Assembly: GCF_030929505.1 (NCBI RefSeq) | Contig: NZ_JAVFVV010000004.1 | Span: 124,001 to 188,000 of the forward strand | DNA: 64,000 bases | Direction: 5' to 3' | DNA from: Mesorhizobium sp. LHD-90 | GTDB lineage: Bacteria; Pseudomonadota; Alphaproteobacteria; Rhizobiales; Rhizobiaceae | Shown here: piece after piece, positions 1-8,881 of the stretch | How positions within the stretch are numbered: position 1 is the stretch's first letter | How the letters are laid out: each line of letters begins with the position of its first letter | Made by a program: the position numbers and the translations under genes | The notes under the pieces: model-generated | Seen by the model: the letters and a program-made list of their open reading frames with translations, nothing else | What the model was told of the DNA's origin: nothing | Databases searched by the model: none

Positions 1-1002
1 CGACTGGTAGCTGTCGCCCTTTGCCTCGCCGGTGTTCTCCGTCGGGCCGAACAGGCTGGCGACGACGCCGGCCGCCGCACCCGCATAAGAGGCCGTGTCC
101 GAGCCGTCGCCGCCATGAAGCGCGTCGCCGCCCAGGCCGCCGACCAGGATGTCGTCACCGCCTTCGCCGCGCAGCGTGTCGTTGCCGCCGAGGCCGATCA
201 GCGTATCGTTGCCCCAGTCGCCGCCCAGCGTGTTGGCGCCGCCATTGCCGGTGATGGTGTCGCCATAGATCGAGCCGCTGACGTTTTCGATGGAATTGAA
301 CGTATCGCCGGCCGCGCCGCCCGCATTGAGGGAAGGGTCGGCAAGACTGACGACCACCTCGGGTCCGGAGAGATAGTCCGCGGTGTCCGTGCCCTTGCCG
401 CCGCTGAGGTAGTCGGTGCCCTCGCCGCCGATAAGCGTGTCGTCGCCGTCCCCGCCGGCGATCGTGTCGTCGCCGTCGTGGCCGATGAGGCGGTCGTCGC
501 CGCCATTGCCTTTCATCACGTCATCCAGGTCTCCGCCGGCATAGACGTCGCGCGCTCCGCTGCCGTTGTAGGTCCAGTCGAAGGTGCGGAACAGGGCGTC
601 GAGGTTCGAGCCGTTGCCGGTCTCGAAAAAATCCATCAGCATTTCGCCAAAGTCCGCGGCGTCGATGGACAGGCCGGAGATGGTCAGTCCCGGTGAGGAC
701 CCGATACTGACATGGTTGGTGATGACGCCGCCGAGGCTGATGCTGAGCGAGGTGATCGTGCCGCTGTCGGGAATGGAGTCGCCGCCGTAGACGAGATTGC
801 TGCCGCCTACCACGATGCTGCCTTGCAGCATGGTGTAGGCGCCCGGCTGGCCCTGCGGAATGGTGCGGCCCCAGACGAAGCCGGTGCTGCTGGCGTGCCT
901 GAAGCTGCTGCCCTCGATGAGCGCGGCGTCAGACAATTGGGTGATCGGCGTGCTGACGAGATCCAGGGCGCTCGCGGGGACGATCTGTACAACGGTAGGC
1001 AT
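1..1002 (-). CDS. RTX-type calcium-binding repeat protein (3' partial)
   Basis: The reading frame starts at an ATG (1000-1002) behind AAGGAG and runs off the left edge, so only about 334 N-terminal residues are visible. The first 150 residues have no recognised domain. After that come glycine/aspartate nonapeptides such as [11 protein letters not shown] and [11 protein letters not shown] in tandem, the parallel beta-roll that binds calcium in RTX proteins. RTX proteins are usually secreted by type I systems using a C-terminal signal, which lies outside this window. No secretion genes are seen here. Function beyond a secreted or surface calcium-binding protein cannot be inferred. Confidence 0.85.
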   Translation of the reverse strand, partial: MPTVVQIVPASALDLVSTPITQLSDAALIEGSSFRHASSTGFVWGRTIPQGQPGAYTMLQGSIVVGGSNLVYGGDSIPDSGTITSLSISLGGVITNHVSIGSSPGLTISGLSIDAADFGEMLMDFFETGNGSNLDALFRTFDWTYNGSGARDVYAGGDLDDVMKGNGGDDRLIGHDGDDTIAGGDGDDTLIGGEGTDYLSGGKGTDTADYLSGPEVVVSLADPSLNAGGAAGDTFNSIENVSGSIYGDTITGNGGANTLGGDWGNDTLIGLGGNDTLRGEGGDDILVGGLGGDALHGGDGSDTASYAGAAAGVVASLFGPTENTGEAKGDSYQS

Positions 1003-1534
1003 GGTGTTCTCCTTGAAATGAAATTTCCATCGGCGTTCGACGGAGTCATGATTTGATCGCGCGCGCATCTTTGTCCGGATGCAATCCGAACCGGCACGCG
1101 TCCCAGATGAATGGATTTTTTATTGCCGATTGACGGCTTATGTTTTTATGAGATCCCTGTGGGACTTCGTTGTTCCCACGAGATACTTATAGTTCCGGCG
1201 ACCGACGTGTCGTTGCCAAGCAAGAAAACTTGGGCCTGCCGGCCGTCGCTACGTCTTCGGATCAAAGGTCCGAACGACGCTTTCGCCTGATGGACATGCC
1301 GATGGGCATCTCTTCCGCGCAAAGTTCGTCGCTTCTTGTTTCGATCGGGTACCGGTGATTGCCCCTCACCGATCCGTTTCGTGGCGGGGTTGTGCTGCGG
1401 CCGGCGATGAAAATCTATCCGCCAGGCGCAACGACTATCCAGAAAACGAAATCGAATGCGGGAATATGTGGCAATTTGCGGATATTTCTGTATGAAGCGG
1501 TCAGGTTTGCCAAAAATTGCCGCAGAAACTGGTC
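1003..1534. other. Intergenic region, no gene seen
   Basis: This is a divergent gap between the RTX gene (minus) and the AraC regulator (plus). The only structure I see is a short inverted repeat, GTGGGA at 1159-1164 and TCCCAC at 1174-1179. Short open frames here have no convincing ribosome binding site or recognisable product. It presumably holds the promoters of both neighbours, but I cannot place them. Confidence 0.5.
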
Positions 1535-2545
1535 ATGACCATGCACGCGTCACCGCTTTCAAACCACGTCCTGTTCCAGACCGGCGACCTTGATTGCGCG
1601 CGCGAGCGCGTCGCCGAGAAATTCTGCAGTCACCGGCTGGAGCTTTTGGGCGACCGCGCGCAATTCGACGCGGCCCACCATCATGTTCCGGGCACCATGT
1701 TGTCGCTGAACTATATCCGCTATGGCGCCGACGTGCTGGTCGATCCGGGAGAACTGGAGCACTTCTACCTCATCCAGATGCAGGTCCGGGGCGGGGCGAC
1801 CATCCGCAACGGCTGCGACGAGTTCTCGACGGATGCGGACCATGCATCGGTGCTCAACCCGCACTGGGCGACCAGGATGCGATGGTGGGCGGGATGCGAA
1901 CAGATCCTGGTCCAGGTCAAGAAGGCGCCCTTCCATGCTTTCGTCGAGCGCCTGCTCGACCGCGTCTTGCCCGGTCCGGTCGCCTTCGCCCCGCGTATCG
2001 ACCTGACGCGTCCCGAGATGAAGCAGTGGCGGGCGCTTGCCGCGGCGCTGTTTCAGAAAGCCGAGACCGGGCCGGCGCCGGATATCTCGTCCTCGCTCTG
2101 TGAACAGCAATTGCTCGAACTGTTCTTTCGCCAGCAGCCGAACAACATGTCCCACTTCATCGACGACGCACCGGCCGCACCCGCGCCGCGCCATCTGCGC
2201 CGGGCGAACGAGTTCCTGCGCGAGAACGCCGCCGAGCCGATCGGCGTGCTCGACATCGCCGAGGCCGCCGGTGTCACCGCAAGGACGCTGCAGACGGCGT
2301 TCAGGAGCGCCTACGGCCTGTCGCCGATGCACGCGCTCGGCCGCGAGCGCCTGCGCCGCGTGCGCTTCGACCTGATGGATGCCGGCGGGCCGGCCACCGT
2401 CGCGGATGCGGCGCTCAAATGGGGCTTTTCCCATCTCGGGCGGTTTTCGCAGGCATATCATCGCCAGTATGGCGAAATGCCGAAGGACACGCTGAGGGCG
2501 CGCGGCGAGGCGGTCCCGTCCGCGGCCGGCCGCCGGCCGCATTAG
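1535..2545 (+). CDS. AraC-family transcriptional regulator
   Basis: The product is about 336 residues. The C-terminal 100 residues carry the two helix-turn-helix units of AraC/XylS regulators: first helix pair around IGVLDIAEAAGVTARTLQTA, second around TVADAALKWGFSHLGRFSQA, followed by the typical YGEMPKDTLR segment. The N-terminal part resembles the cupin-like AraC-binding region and would sense an unknown ligand. The frame is open from a TTG at 1517, but the first ATG (1535) is preferred; no strong ribosome binding site decides this. The gene diverges from the RTX gene and could regulate it, which is inference from position only. Confidence 0.88.
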   Translation: MTMHASPLSNHVLFQTGDLDCARERVAEKFCSHRLELLGDRAQFDAAHHHVPGTMLSLNYIRYGADVLVDPGELEHFYLIQMQVRGGATIRNGCDEFSTDADHASVLNPHWATRMRWWAGCEQILVQVKKAPFHAFVERLLDRVLPGPVAFAPRIDLTRPEMKQWRALAAALFQKAETGPAPDISSSLCEQQLLELFFRQQPNNMSHFIDDAPAAPAPRHLRRANEFLRENAAEPIGVLDIAEAAGVTARTLQTAFRSAYGLSPMHALGRERLRRVRFDLMDAGGPATVADAALKWGFSHLGRFSQAYHRQYGEMPKDTLRARGEAVPSAAGRRPH

Positions 2546-2683
2546 ACGACAGCACTGCATCGTCCCACATCGGCGTCTTCCGTGACCTCGGCCGCAATCG
2601 CCGACCATCTCTGCCTGCCCGGCTGGCGCCGGCGCAGGCCCGCTCCAGGCCTGCATGTCCTGAAGCGAGCCGGACGATCCCTG

Positions 2684-3583
2684 TCACCCCGCTCCGTTCT
2701 TGCGGAACCACTGCACCAGAAAATCGACGAAGACGCGGACTTTTGCCGGCAGGTAGCGGCGGTGGGGGTAGACGGCAAAGATGCCGCCGCCGCGCGGGAT
2801 GCGGTCGTCGAAGATCGGGACAAGCTTGCCGCTGGCGATGTCCGGCTCGGCGATGAAGTCGGGCAGCACCGCCCAGCCAAGGCCGGAGACGGCGGCCGCG
2901 CGCGCCGCCATCGGGCTGTTGACCTCGATGCGGCCGGTGACCGAGACGGTTGTCGTCTCGCCGTCTTCGCCGACGAAGGGCCAGTTGGAAAGCCAGCGGC
3001 CGTTGGTGTCGACGACGCAGGGTTTTGCCGCGAGGTCCTGCGGGCGGACGGGCATGCCGTATTTATCGATGACTTCGGGCGAGGCGCAGAGCCTGACCGA
3101 AAAGGGCGACAGGCGCCGGGCGATGAGGGACGAGCTTTCCAGCCTGGTGATGCGGATGGCGAGATCAAAACCTTCCTCGACCAGATCGACAAAACGGTCG
3201 TCGAGCTGGATCTCCAGCACGATCTCCGGATGCTCGCGGGCAAAATCGATCAGCGCCTGGCCGATCGGCGCGTCGGCGAAGGTGCGCGGCGCCGACAGTT
3301 TTATGCGGCCGCGCACGTCGCCCGAGGATTCGCGCACGTCGTCGGCGAGGCTGTCGATCTCGCGGACGATTTCGGTGGCACGGCGAAAATAGGTGTGCCC
3401 GGCCTCGGTCAGCGAGAACTGGCGGGTGGTGCGGTTGAGTAGTAGCGCGCCGAGTTCGTCCTCCAGCTCGCGCACATATTTCGAAAGCAGCGCTTTTGAG
3501 CGGCCGATCTTTCGTGCGGCGGCGGAAAAGCCCTCGGCCTCGACCACGTCGATGAAGGCGCGCATGCGGGTGAGGGTGTCCAT
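2684..3583 (-). CDS. LysR-family transcriptional regulator
   Basis: A 299-residue protein of standard LysR length. The N-terminal winged helix-turn-helix (residues 1-60, with FSAAARKIGRSKALLSKYVR) is followed by a coiled linker helix and a periplasmic-binding-protein-like effector domain ending in the usual FVDFLVQWF helix. Subfamily signatures such as RGRIKLSAPRTFADAPI and VAVSGLGWAVLPDF-like text fit the CrgA/DhcR-type group often paired with oxidoreductases or amidases. The adjacent amidase is transcribed in the same direction and separated by a palindromic repeat, so a regulatory link is possible but not shown. Confidence 0.9.
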   Translation of the reverse strand: MDTLTRMRAFIDVVEAEGFSAAARKIGRSKALLSKYVRELEDELGALLLNRTTRQFSLTEAGHTYFRRATEIVREIDSLADDVRESSGDVRGRIKLSAPRTFADAPIGQALIDFAREHPEIVLEIQLDDRFVDLVEEGFDLAIRITRLESSSLIARRLSPFSVRLCASPEVIDKYGMPVRPQDLAAKPCVVDTNGRWLSNWPFVGEDGETTTVSVTGRIEVNSPMAARAAAVSGLGWAVLPDFIAEPDIASGKLVPIFDDRIPRGGGIFAVYPHRRYLPAKVRVFVDFLVQWFRKNGAG

Positions 3584-3656
3584 TCAGGCGCGTCCAAGGG
3601 AAAGAACGAATGCCCCCTCCACCAACTTCGGCGGTCTGGGTGTATTGGCGATAGGA

Positions 3657-3791
3657 CGCCCCCTCCACCACGCTTCACGTGGTCCCCCTCCCCCGCTTCG
3701 CAGGGGAGGAACCAGCGGCGCAGTCGGTACGCCCTGGATCCTCCCCCGTTTACGGGGGAGGGGGACCACGCGAAGCGTGGTGGAGGGGGCG
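3657..3791. repeat. 135-bp palindromic intergenic repeat with 39-bp arms
   Basis: The left arm (3657-3695) and right arm (3753-3791) are reverse complements over 39 bases with one mismatch; the right arm reads CGGGGGAGGGGGACCACGCG at its start and ends in TGGAGGGGGCG. A 57-base centre contains a second, shorter C-run/G-run pair. A decayed partial copy of the outer end lies at about 3611-3622. Such G/C-rich palindromes are dispersed between genes in Mesorhizobium-like genomes. It sits between the LysR and amidase genes and could form a large RNA or DNA hairpin. Confidence 0.8.
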
Positions 3792-3810
3792 CGTTCGACG
3801 GTTGGCGGCA

Positions 3811-5004
3811 TCACTCTACTCCCGCACCCGCCAGAATCTTGCGCCCCAGCCTGATCAGCGAAACATCGCTATCGGGCGGGCCGACGATGGAGAGGCCGAA
3901 GGGCGCGCCGTGGACGGTGCCCAGTGGCAAAGTGATCTGCGGGCAGCCGGAGAGGCCGGCCAGGCAGAGCAGGTGCAGCGCGCGTTCGCGGTAGCTCTGC
4001 AGATCATCGGGCGAAGCGCTCTTCAGCGGGGATGCGCCGGGCACGGTGGGCAGCACCAGCACCGCGCCGTCCTTCAGAAGCTCCAGCATCTCGGCGCGGA
4101 AGGTGAGGCGGCGGACGCGCTCGGCATGCACGGTCTGCTCGTCGATCGTCCTGCCATAGCGGAAACGCTCGAGCGTGGCGGGGGCAACCGTATCCCCATG
4201 CGTTTCAAGCCAAGCGCCGTGCGCGCCCCAGGCTTCAAAAGCCTGGATGTTGCGGAAGCAGAAATAGAGTTCGTCCGGCGTCGAGGTGAACGGGAAGGTT
4301 TCGCGCCGCTCGATCGGTAGGCCGAGGAAGGTTTTCATGCGCTCATATTCGGCGGCTTCCTCCGGGCCGGCGACAAAAGCATCCATCGTGTCGAGCGTCA
4401 CCGCCTTGGCGATCAGCGCTCGATTCGCATCGCGGCCGAGCAGGATTTTTCCGACCGCCTCGTAGATCTCGATGTCGGCGGCGAACCAGCCGACCGTGTC
4501 GAGGGAAGCAGCGAGCGGCATGGCGCCGTCGATCGGGATGCGGCCCTGCGTGGTGCGCAGCCCGATCAGGCCGCAGAAGCTGGCCGGGGCGCGGACCGAG
4601 CCGCCGGTGTCGGAGCCGATGGCGATGTCGGCCAGCCCGCCGGCCACCGCCGCCGCCGAGCCGCAGGAAGAGCCTCCGGTGAAGCGGTCCGGCGCCTTGG
4701 GATTGACGGGATAGGGAAAATGCACGTTCTGGCCGAACAGCGAGAAGGCCAGTTCGTCGGTCACGGTCTTGCCGGCGAAGCGCGCGCCCGAATCGAGCAG
4801 CGCCTTCACGCAGGAGGCGCTTTGTGTAGCTGGAACCGCCTGCTCGAACTTTTTCGGATTGCCGCAGCCGGTGCGAAAGCCCTCGACGTCGAATATGTCC
4901 TTGACGCCCAGCCGCAGCCCATCGAGCAGGCCGGATTCCGCATGCGCGACAGGCACTTGCGGCAGGTCGAGGAAAGCGTTGAGGGCGTCGCGGGTGCCAA
5001 TCAT
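3811..5004 (-). CDS. Amidase (amidase-signature family)
   Basis: A 397-residue amidase-signature hydrolase. The Ser-cisSer-Lys triad is visible: Lys in LGVKDIFD (about residue 35), cis-Ser in GGSSCGSAAAVA (about 112) and nucleophile Ser in GSDTGGSVRAP (about 136). The protein is shorter than GatA (about 480) and lacks the GatCAB context, so a free-standing amidase hydrolysing a small amide is more likely than Glu-tRNA amidotransferase. Substrate is unknown. It is followed by a LysR gene on the same strand. Confidence 0.9.
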   Translation of the reverse strand: MIGTRDALNAFLDLPQVPVAHAESGLLDGLRLGVKDIFDVEGFRTGCGNPKKFEQAVPATQSASCVKALLDSGARFAGKTVTDELAFSLFGQNVHFPYPVNPKAPDRFTGGSSCGSAAAVAGGLADIAIGSDTGGSVRAPASFCGLIGLRTTQGRIPIDGAMPLAASLDTVGWFAADIEIYEAVGKILLGRDANRALIAKAVTLDTMDAFVAGPEEAAEYERMKTFLGLPIERRETFPFTSTPDELYFCFRNIQAFEAWGAHGAWLETHGDTVAPATLERFRYGRTIDEQTVHAERVRRLTFRAEMLELLKDGAVLVLPTVPGASPLKSASPDDLQSYRERALHLLCLAGLSGCPQITLPLGTVHGAPFGLSIVGPPDSDVSLIRLGRKILAGAGVE

Positions 5005-5547
5005 CGTTCACTGTTTCCTGTCTGCTGCGGCAGAATTGTTCGCGTCTCGAAGAATTGCAAGCGGAGTGCATTTTTTCGTTGATTGTGACAGCCAAGATTC
5101 CTATATCGCGCTTGCCCAAAGTCGCACGTGCCTGTGGGCGTCCCCCGACCCTCGGAATGGCGAGATGTCGGGACGGTACCCGGGAAGTAACGAGCCCGGT
5201 CGGTTCAGCGGCCAACCGCCGATCCGAGGACGTCTTGAAGCAACGACGGTGCGGGCCTTTCTGGTCTCTGTCGGCAGTCCAACGCCGACAATTACTGAAG
5301 AGGCACACCTTCATTGCCGGCAGTGCGGACGGGTCTCCCATCCAAGCCAAGGCAGACAAAGCGAGCGCGGACCGCAAGGTCTCAGCAAGCCGACGCGCGT
5401 GACGCGTTTTCGTGGTTCCGGGGTCTCCACCGGCTGGCGCCACGAGAAGCCGTCTCGCCCCTTTGTCCACCGCGGATGAACGCCCAGAGGGCGGTCCGCA
5501 CCTTGCAGATGACGCGCGGTAGAAACCCCGTGCGAATGGAGAGACCG
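5005..5547. other. Intergenic region upstream of the decarboxylase
   Basis: This divergent gap between the amidase and decarboxylase genes has no convincing coding frame; open frames crossing it lack ribosome binding sites and family resemblance. The last 130 bases can fold strongly and are listed separately as a leader. The first part presumably contains promoters, not located. Confidence 0.5.
5411..5542 (+). promoter_or_regulatory. Structured leader of the decarboxylase gene (speF-type candidate)
   Basis: Two clear hairpins precede the start codon: CGTGG (5411-5415) with CCACG (5440-5444), and GCGGA...CGCCC-AGA-GGGCG...TCCGC (5472-5499). In addition CGGGGT (5419-5424) is complementary to ACCCCG (5525-5530), and TCTCCA (5424-5429) to TGGAGA (5537-5542), which contains the ribosome binding site. 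These last two pairings cross, so they could form a pseudoknot or alternative states. A speF RNA motif is known upstream of alphaproteobacterial ornithine decarboxylases; equating this leader with it is inference. Confidence 0.4.
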
Positions 5548-6681
5548 ATGGCGACCCAGCGCATCCTCGACTTCCTCGCCACCCGACGACCGAACGGGCC
5601 TTGCCTCGTCGTCGACCTCGACGTCGTGCGCGATAATTTCCGCGCCTTCGAGAAGGCGTTGCCGGATTCCAAGATCTACTACGCGGTGAAGGCAAACCCG
5701 GCGCCGGAGATCCTGCGCCTGCTTGCCTCGATGGGCTCGTCCTTCGACACCGCGTCGGTTGCCGAGGTCGAGATGGCCATGGACGCGGGCGCGCCCGCCG
5801 ACCGCATCTCCTTCGGCAACACCATCAAGAAGGAGCGCGACATTCTGCGCGCCTACGAACTCGGCATCCGCCTGTTCGCGGTGGACTGCGTCGAGGAAGT
5901 CGAGAAGATCGCCCGCGCCGCCCCCGGCAGCCGCGTGTTCTGCCGCGTGCTGACCGACGGCGAAGGCGCCGAGTGGCCGCTGTCGCGAAAATTCGGCTGC
6001 GTGCCGGCGATGGCGGTCGACGTGCTGCGCCATGCAAAGGCGCTCGGGCTGGACGCTTATGGCGTGTCCTTCCATGTCGGCTCGCAGCAGTGCGACCTGT
6101 CGGCCTGGGACCGCGCGCTGGGCGACGCCAAGCGTGTCTTCGAGACGCTGGCCGAGGAAGGCATCGTGCTCAAGATGGTCAACATGGGCGGCGGCTTCCC
6201 GACCCGCTATTTGAAGGACGTGCCGGCGGCGCAGGCTTATGGCCAGGCGATCTTCGCGGCGCTGCGCAAGCATTTCGGCAACCGCATCCCGGAGACGATC
6301 ATCGAGCCGGGCCGCGGCATGGTCGGCAATGCCGGCGTCATCAAGTCGGAGGTCGTGCTGATCTCGAAGAAGGCCGACAACGACAATGTGCGCTGGGTCT
6401 ATCTCGACATCGGCAAGTTCGGCGGGCTCGCCGAGACGATGGACGAGGCGATCCGCTACCCGATCGTAACGGCGCATGACGGCAGCGAGACCGCACCTTG
6501 CGTTCTCGCCGGCCCGACCTGCGATTCGGCCGACGTGCTCTACGAGAAGACGCCGTATCCGCTGCCGCTGTCGCTGACCATCGGCGACGACGTGCTGATC
6601 GAGGGCACTGGCGCCTACACGACCACCTATTCGGCGGTCGCCTTCAACGGCTTCGAGCCGCTGCGATCCTACGTGATCTGA
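5548..6681 (+). CDS. PLP-dependent ornithine/lysine-type decarboxylase (fold type III)
   Basis: A 377-residue enzyme of the alanine-racemase-fold decarboxylases, which convert ornithine (or lysine) to putrescine (or cadaverine). The PLP lysine is in YYAVKANPAP (Lys48), FHVGSQ (His176) and NMGGGFPTRY line the cofactor site, IEPGRGMVG binds phosphate, and GPTCDSADVL holds the active-site Cys325 from the partner subunit. The chosen ATG at 5548 has GGAG six bases upstream; the frame is open further upstream but lacks conservation. Substrate preference between ornithine, lysine and diaminopimelate cannot be fixed by eye; the family member common in rhizobia is ornithine/lysine. Confidence 0.92.
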   Translation: MATQRILDFLATRRPNGPCLVVDLDVVRDNFRAFEKALPDSKIYYAVKANPAPEILRLLASMGSSFDTASVAEVEMAMDAGAPADRISFGNTIKKERDILRAYELGIRLFAVDCVEEVEKIARAAPGSRVFCRVLTDGEGAEWPLSRKFGCVPAMAVDVLRHAKALGLDAYGVSFHVGSQQCDLSAWDRALGDAKRVFETLAEEGIVLKMVNMGGGFPTRYLKDVPAAQAYGQAIFAALRKHFGNRIPETIIEPGRGMVGNAGVIKSEVVLISKKADNDNVRWVYLDIGKFGGLAETMDEAIRYPIVTAHDGSETAPCVLAGPTCDSADVLYEKTPYPLPLSLTIGDDVLIEGTGAYTTTYSAVAFNGFEPLRSYVI

Positions 6682-6783
6682 CGGGCTCGCGGCCCCTCAG
6701 ATCACTTCCCGGCCGCCGGCGGTATCTCGCCGGCGACGGGTTCGCTTGTGGAACAGACCTCCGCGGGGGAAGGATTTTTCAAA

Positions 6784-7344
6784 GTGAACGCAGTCGAAAT
6801 CGATACCCTGACCTACTCCATCGTCGCCGAGACCACCGCGGATGTCGCGGCGCGCGAGGCGCTGCTCGACCGCGCCATGGGTGTTGCCCGCAAGCGCAAG
6901 TCGTCGGAGAAGCTGCGCCGCGGCCGCAAGCCGTCCGAGGGACTGGCATTTGTCGCACGCGGCGCAGATGGGCGCATGCTCGGGACGGTAAGGTTGTGGG
7001 ACGTCCATGTCAGCGGCGACCGCCGGGCGCTGCTGCTCGGCCCGCTGGCGGTCGATCCATCGGCAAAATCCGCGGGCGTCGGCTCGGCGCTGATGCGGCA
7101 TGCGATCGCCGAGGCGAAGCGGCTCGGACACAGGGCGGTCGTGCTGGTCGGCGACGCTCCCTACTACGGGCGTTTTGGCTTCTCGGCGGAGAAGACGGGG
7201 CGGCTCGCCATGCCCGGTCCCTATGAGCGTCATCGCTTCCTGGCGCTTGAACTGGTCGAGGGCGCGCTGGACGGAGCGCAAGGCGTGCTTCGGCCTGCCG
7301 GCCGCAAGATCGGAGCCCGGGCGGAACTCGCGCGGGCCGCGTAA
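6784..7344 (+). CDS. GNAT-family N-acetyltransferase
   Basis: About 186 residues. The acetyl-CoA binding core is visible in LLLGPLAVDPSAKSAGVGSA, followed by the beta-5 strand AVVLVGDAPYYGRFGFS, which matches the YhbS-type subgroup of GNAT enzymes that acetylate small molecules or proteins. GTG at 6784 is chosen because GAAGGA lies nine bases upstream; an in-frame GTG at 6748 would add 12 residues. It follows the decarboxylase by about 100 bases on the same strand and may be co-transcribed; acetylation of the polyamine product would be an attractive but unsupported guess. Confidence 0.88.
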   Translation: MNAVEIDTLTYSIVAETTADVAAREALLDRAMGVARKRKSSEKLRRGRKPSEGLAFVARGADGRMLGTVRLWDVHVSGDRRALLLGPLAVDPSAKSAGVGSALMRHAIAEAKRLGHRAVVLVGDAPYYGRFGFSAEKTGRLAMPGPYERHRFLALELVEGALDGAQGVLRPAGRKIGARAELARAA

Positions 7345-7454
7345 GTCACTTTCCCACGGGCTGGACCTTGGGTCCGGTCCGCCGGCCATCTTCTGGTGGG
7401 GGAGATGGCCGGGTCCACACCGACGGTCGCGCTTGGCGAAGCCGCCGCGCGTTT

Positions 7455-7736
7455 TCAGAGCAACTGGCTCAGCGCCATCGCCACCGACATGTCGCCGGTG
7501 ACCTTGATCTTGCCGGTCATGAACGCCATGGTCGGGCTCAGGTCCCCAGACATCAGGCCCTCCAGATTGTCCAGCGTAAGCGAGATGGTGCAATCCGTCT
7601 CGGCGTCCGTGGTCGAAATGCTGGTCCCGTTGACGACGATCACGCCGTCCTTGCCCAGATCGAACTTCACCGATTTGTCGAAATCCGATTTTTCGACGCG
7701 GGGCCGCAGCCGCTCGACCAGATCCTGAACGCTCAT
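7455..7736 (-). CDS. SCP2 sterol-binding domain protein
   Basis: A 93-residue protein consisting of a single SCP2-type lipid-binding fold: the pattern DCTISLTLDNLEGLMSGDLSPTMAFMTGKIKVTGDMSVAMAL is typical. Small SCP2 proteins in rhizobia are thought to carry lipids or acyl groups, but no reaction is assigned. The start at 7736 is set by AGGAG eight bases upstream; the frame is open 16 codons further. It is convergent with the GNAT gene. Confidence 0.88.
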   Translation of the reverse strand: MSVQDLVERLRPRVEKSDFDKSVKFDLGKDGVIVVNGTSISTTDAETDCTISLTLDNLEGLMSGDLSPTMAFMTGKIKVTGDMSVAMALSQLL

Positions 7737-7909
7737 CTCAAAATCTCCTGTTGGCGCGGCCGGCGGATCGATCCGCCACCGCAAAATAGCGTCGCCGGCG
7801 CCCGCGGCAATCGTGCCGCAAGGTCAGCCGGACCGATGCAAATCAGACTTGGCAGAGGGTTACGTCAGGCGTGTGTGGCGGGTCAACCGTCGGCTTGCGG
7901 CGACACGCT

Positions 7910-8461
7910 CTAATGCGCGGGCGCGGCGTCGTGGCCGCCGGAGGACGCGTCGGCGTCCTGGGTCGCGGGGACCTCTTCGGTGATCGTCTTGCGACGCTTT
8001 ACCGCGTTGTCGCGGATCTCTTCCTTGGTGAGGTAGTCGACCTGCTCGACCAGCACGTCTTCGACCAGTTGCTGCTTGACCCTCTTGTTGATGCCGTCGC
8101 GGATGCCGGCTCGGAAGGCGTCGAGATCGAGGGCCGGGGTCTTGCTGAAATCGAGCGCCGGGGTCGAATAGACGTAGGAGTACACGACGTCGGTGATAAG
8201 CGCGTCGGCCGGCACGGTCAGCTTGCGCAGTTCCCTAGGATCGACCGTATAGACCAGGCGGGCGAGAAAATAGCCCTCGACCGACGCGTTGCGGATCAGC
8301 GGCACTGAGATGACGTCGGTCTTCACATAGTCGAGGCCGCCCATGAGGCTTGCCTCCTGCGCCGGCGCATCCGATTTCGTGCCGGCCGACTGGAAGGAAT
8401 AGAAGACGGCGCCCAGCGTCGCCGCGCAGATCCAGAGTGCGGCGAGGACGAATTTTATCAC
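7910..8461 (-). CDS. Conserved membrane-anchored protein of the flagellar cluster, function unknown
   Basis: About 183 residues with one N-terminal hydrophobic segment (IKFVLAALWICAATLGAVFY) and a soluble remainder, the topology of an inner-membrane anchored periplasmic protein. The segment after residue 40 (VISVPLIRNASVEGYFLARLVYTVD) is reminiscent of the region after the membrane helix in FliL-like proteins, but the resemblance is weak. The GTG at 8461 overlaps the stop of the upstream flgN-like gene (GTGA); a GTG at 8470 is also possible. It is the last gene of the flgE-to-flgN transcription unit, so a role in motility is inferred from context. Confidence 0.7.
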   Translation of the reverse strand: MIKFVLAALWICAATLGAVFYSFQSAGTKSDAPAQEASLMGGLDYVKTDVISVPLIRNASVEGYFLARLVYTVDPRELRKLTVPADALITDVVYSYVYSTPALDFSKTPALDLDAFRAGIRDGINKRVKQQLVEDVLVEQVDYLTKEEIRDNAVKRRKTITEEVPATQDADASSGGHDAAPAH

Positions 8462-8871
8462 CTGCCCCACCCGAACTCGCCGGCCGAATAGGTGCCGTCC
8501 GCCTCGGCGTGGCGGATGGCGTTGCGCATCAGCGTCGCGACCTCGTTGACGGCGTTCATGTGGGCCCGGATGGCCGCCTCGTTGCGCGCCAGCGTCTCAC
8601 GCAGGCGGATGAGGCCGTCGCGGTGCTCGGCGAGTAAAGCCGCTTCGCCGATGCCCTTCATGGCGCGCGTCAGTTCGTAGAGGCAGCGGCCTTTCCGCGC
8701 GTTGGAGGACTGGAGGTCGAAGCCGCGGTCGTTCTTCAGCCCGTGGGTTTCGGCCTCGACGGCTTCCTCGATGCGGCCGATCAGGATCGAAAGGCTGGCC
8801 GGGCGGGCGGCTGCCGGCTCGGGTGCGTAGGGCCTCTCGGTGGGGGTAACAGTCGCGGTGTACTCGGTCAT
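8458..8871 (-). CDS. FlgN-like flagellar export chaperone
   Basis: A 137-residue, mostly helical protein (long helices around residues 25-120). FlgN chaperones hold the hook-filament junction proteins FlgK and FlgL for export. The assignment rests on size, helical pattern and position just after the rod protein flgJ in a rhizobial flagellar operon; primary sequence similarity to enteric FlgN is low. GGGAG lies six bases before the ATG. It ends by overlapping the next gene. Confidence 0.6.
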   Translation of the reverse strand: MTEYTATVTPTERPYAPEPAAARPASLSILIGRIEEAVEAETHGLKNDRGFDLQSSNARKGRCLYELTRAMKGIGEAALLAEHRDGLIRLRETLARNEAAIRAHMNAVNEVATLMRNAIRHAEADGTYSAGEFGWGR

Positions 8872-8881
8872 TCGTTACTCC

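Noticed and set aside
1-1002. CRISPR-like or satellite repeat from the periodic GGC/GCC triplets
   Set aside because: The periodicity is explained by RTX nonapeptide coding on the minus strand.
3811-5004. GatA subunit of Glu-tRNA amidotransferase
   Set aside because: Too short, no gatB or gatC nearby, and sequence fits free-standing amidases better.
4343-5695. Long minus-strand open frame over the amidase start and decarboxylase leader
   Set aside because: Arg/Pro-rich shadow translation typical of high-GC antisense frames; no domain and overlaps two real genes.
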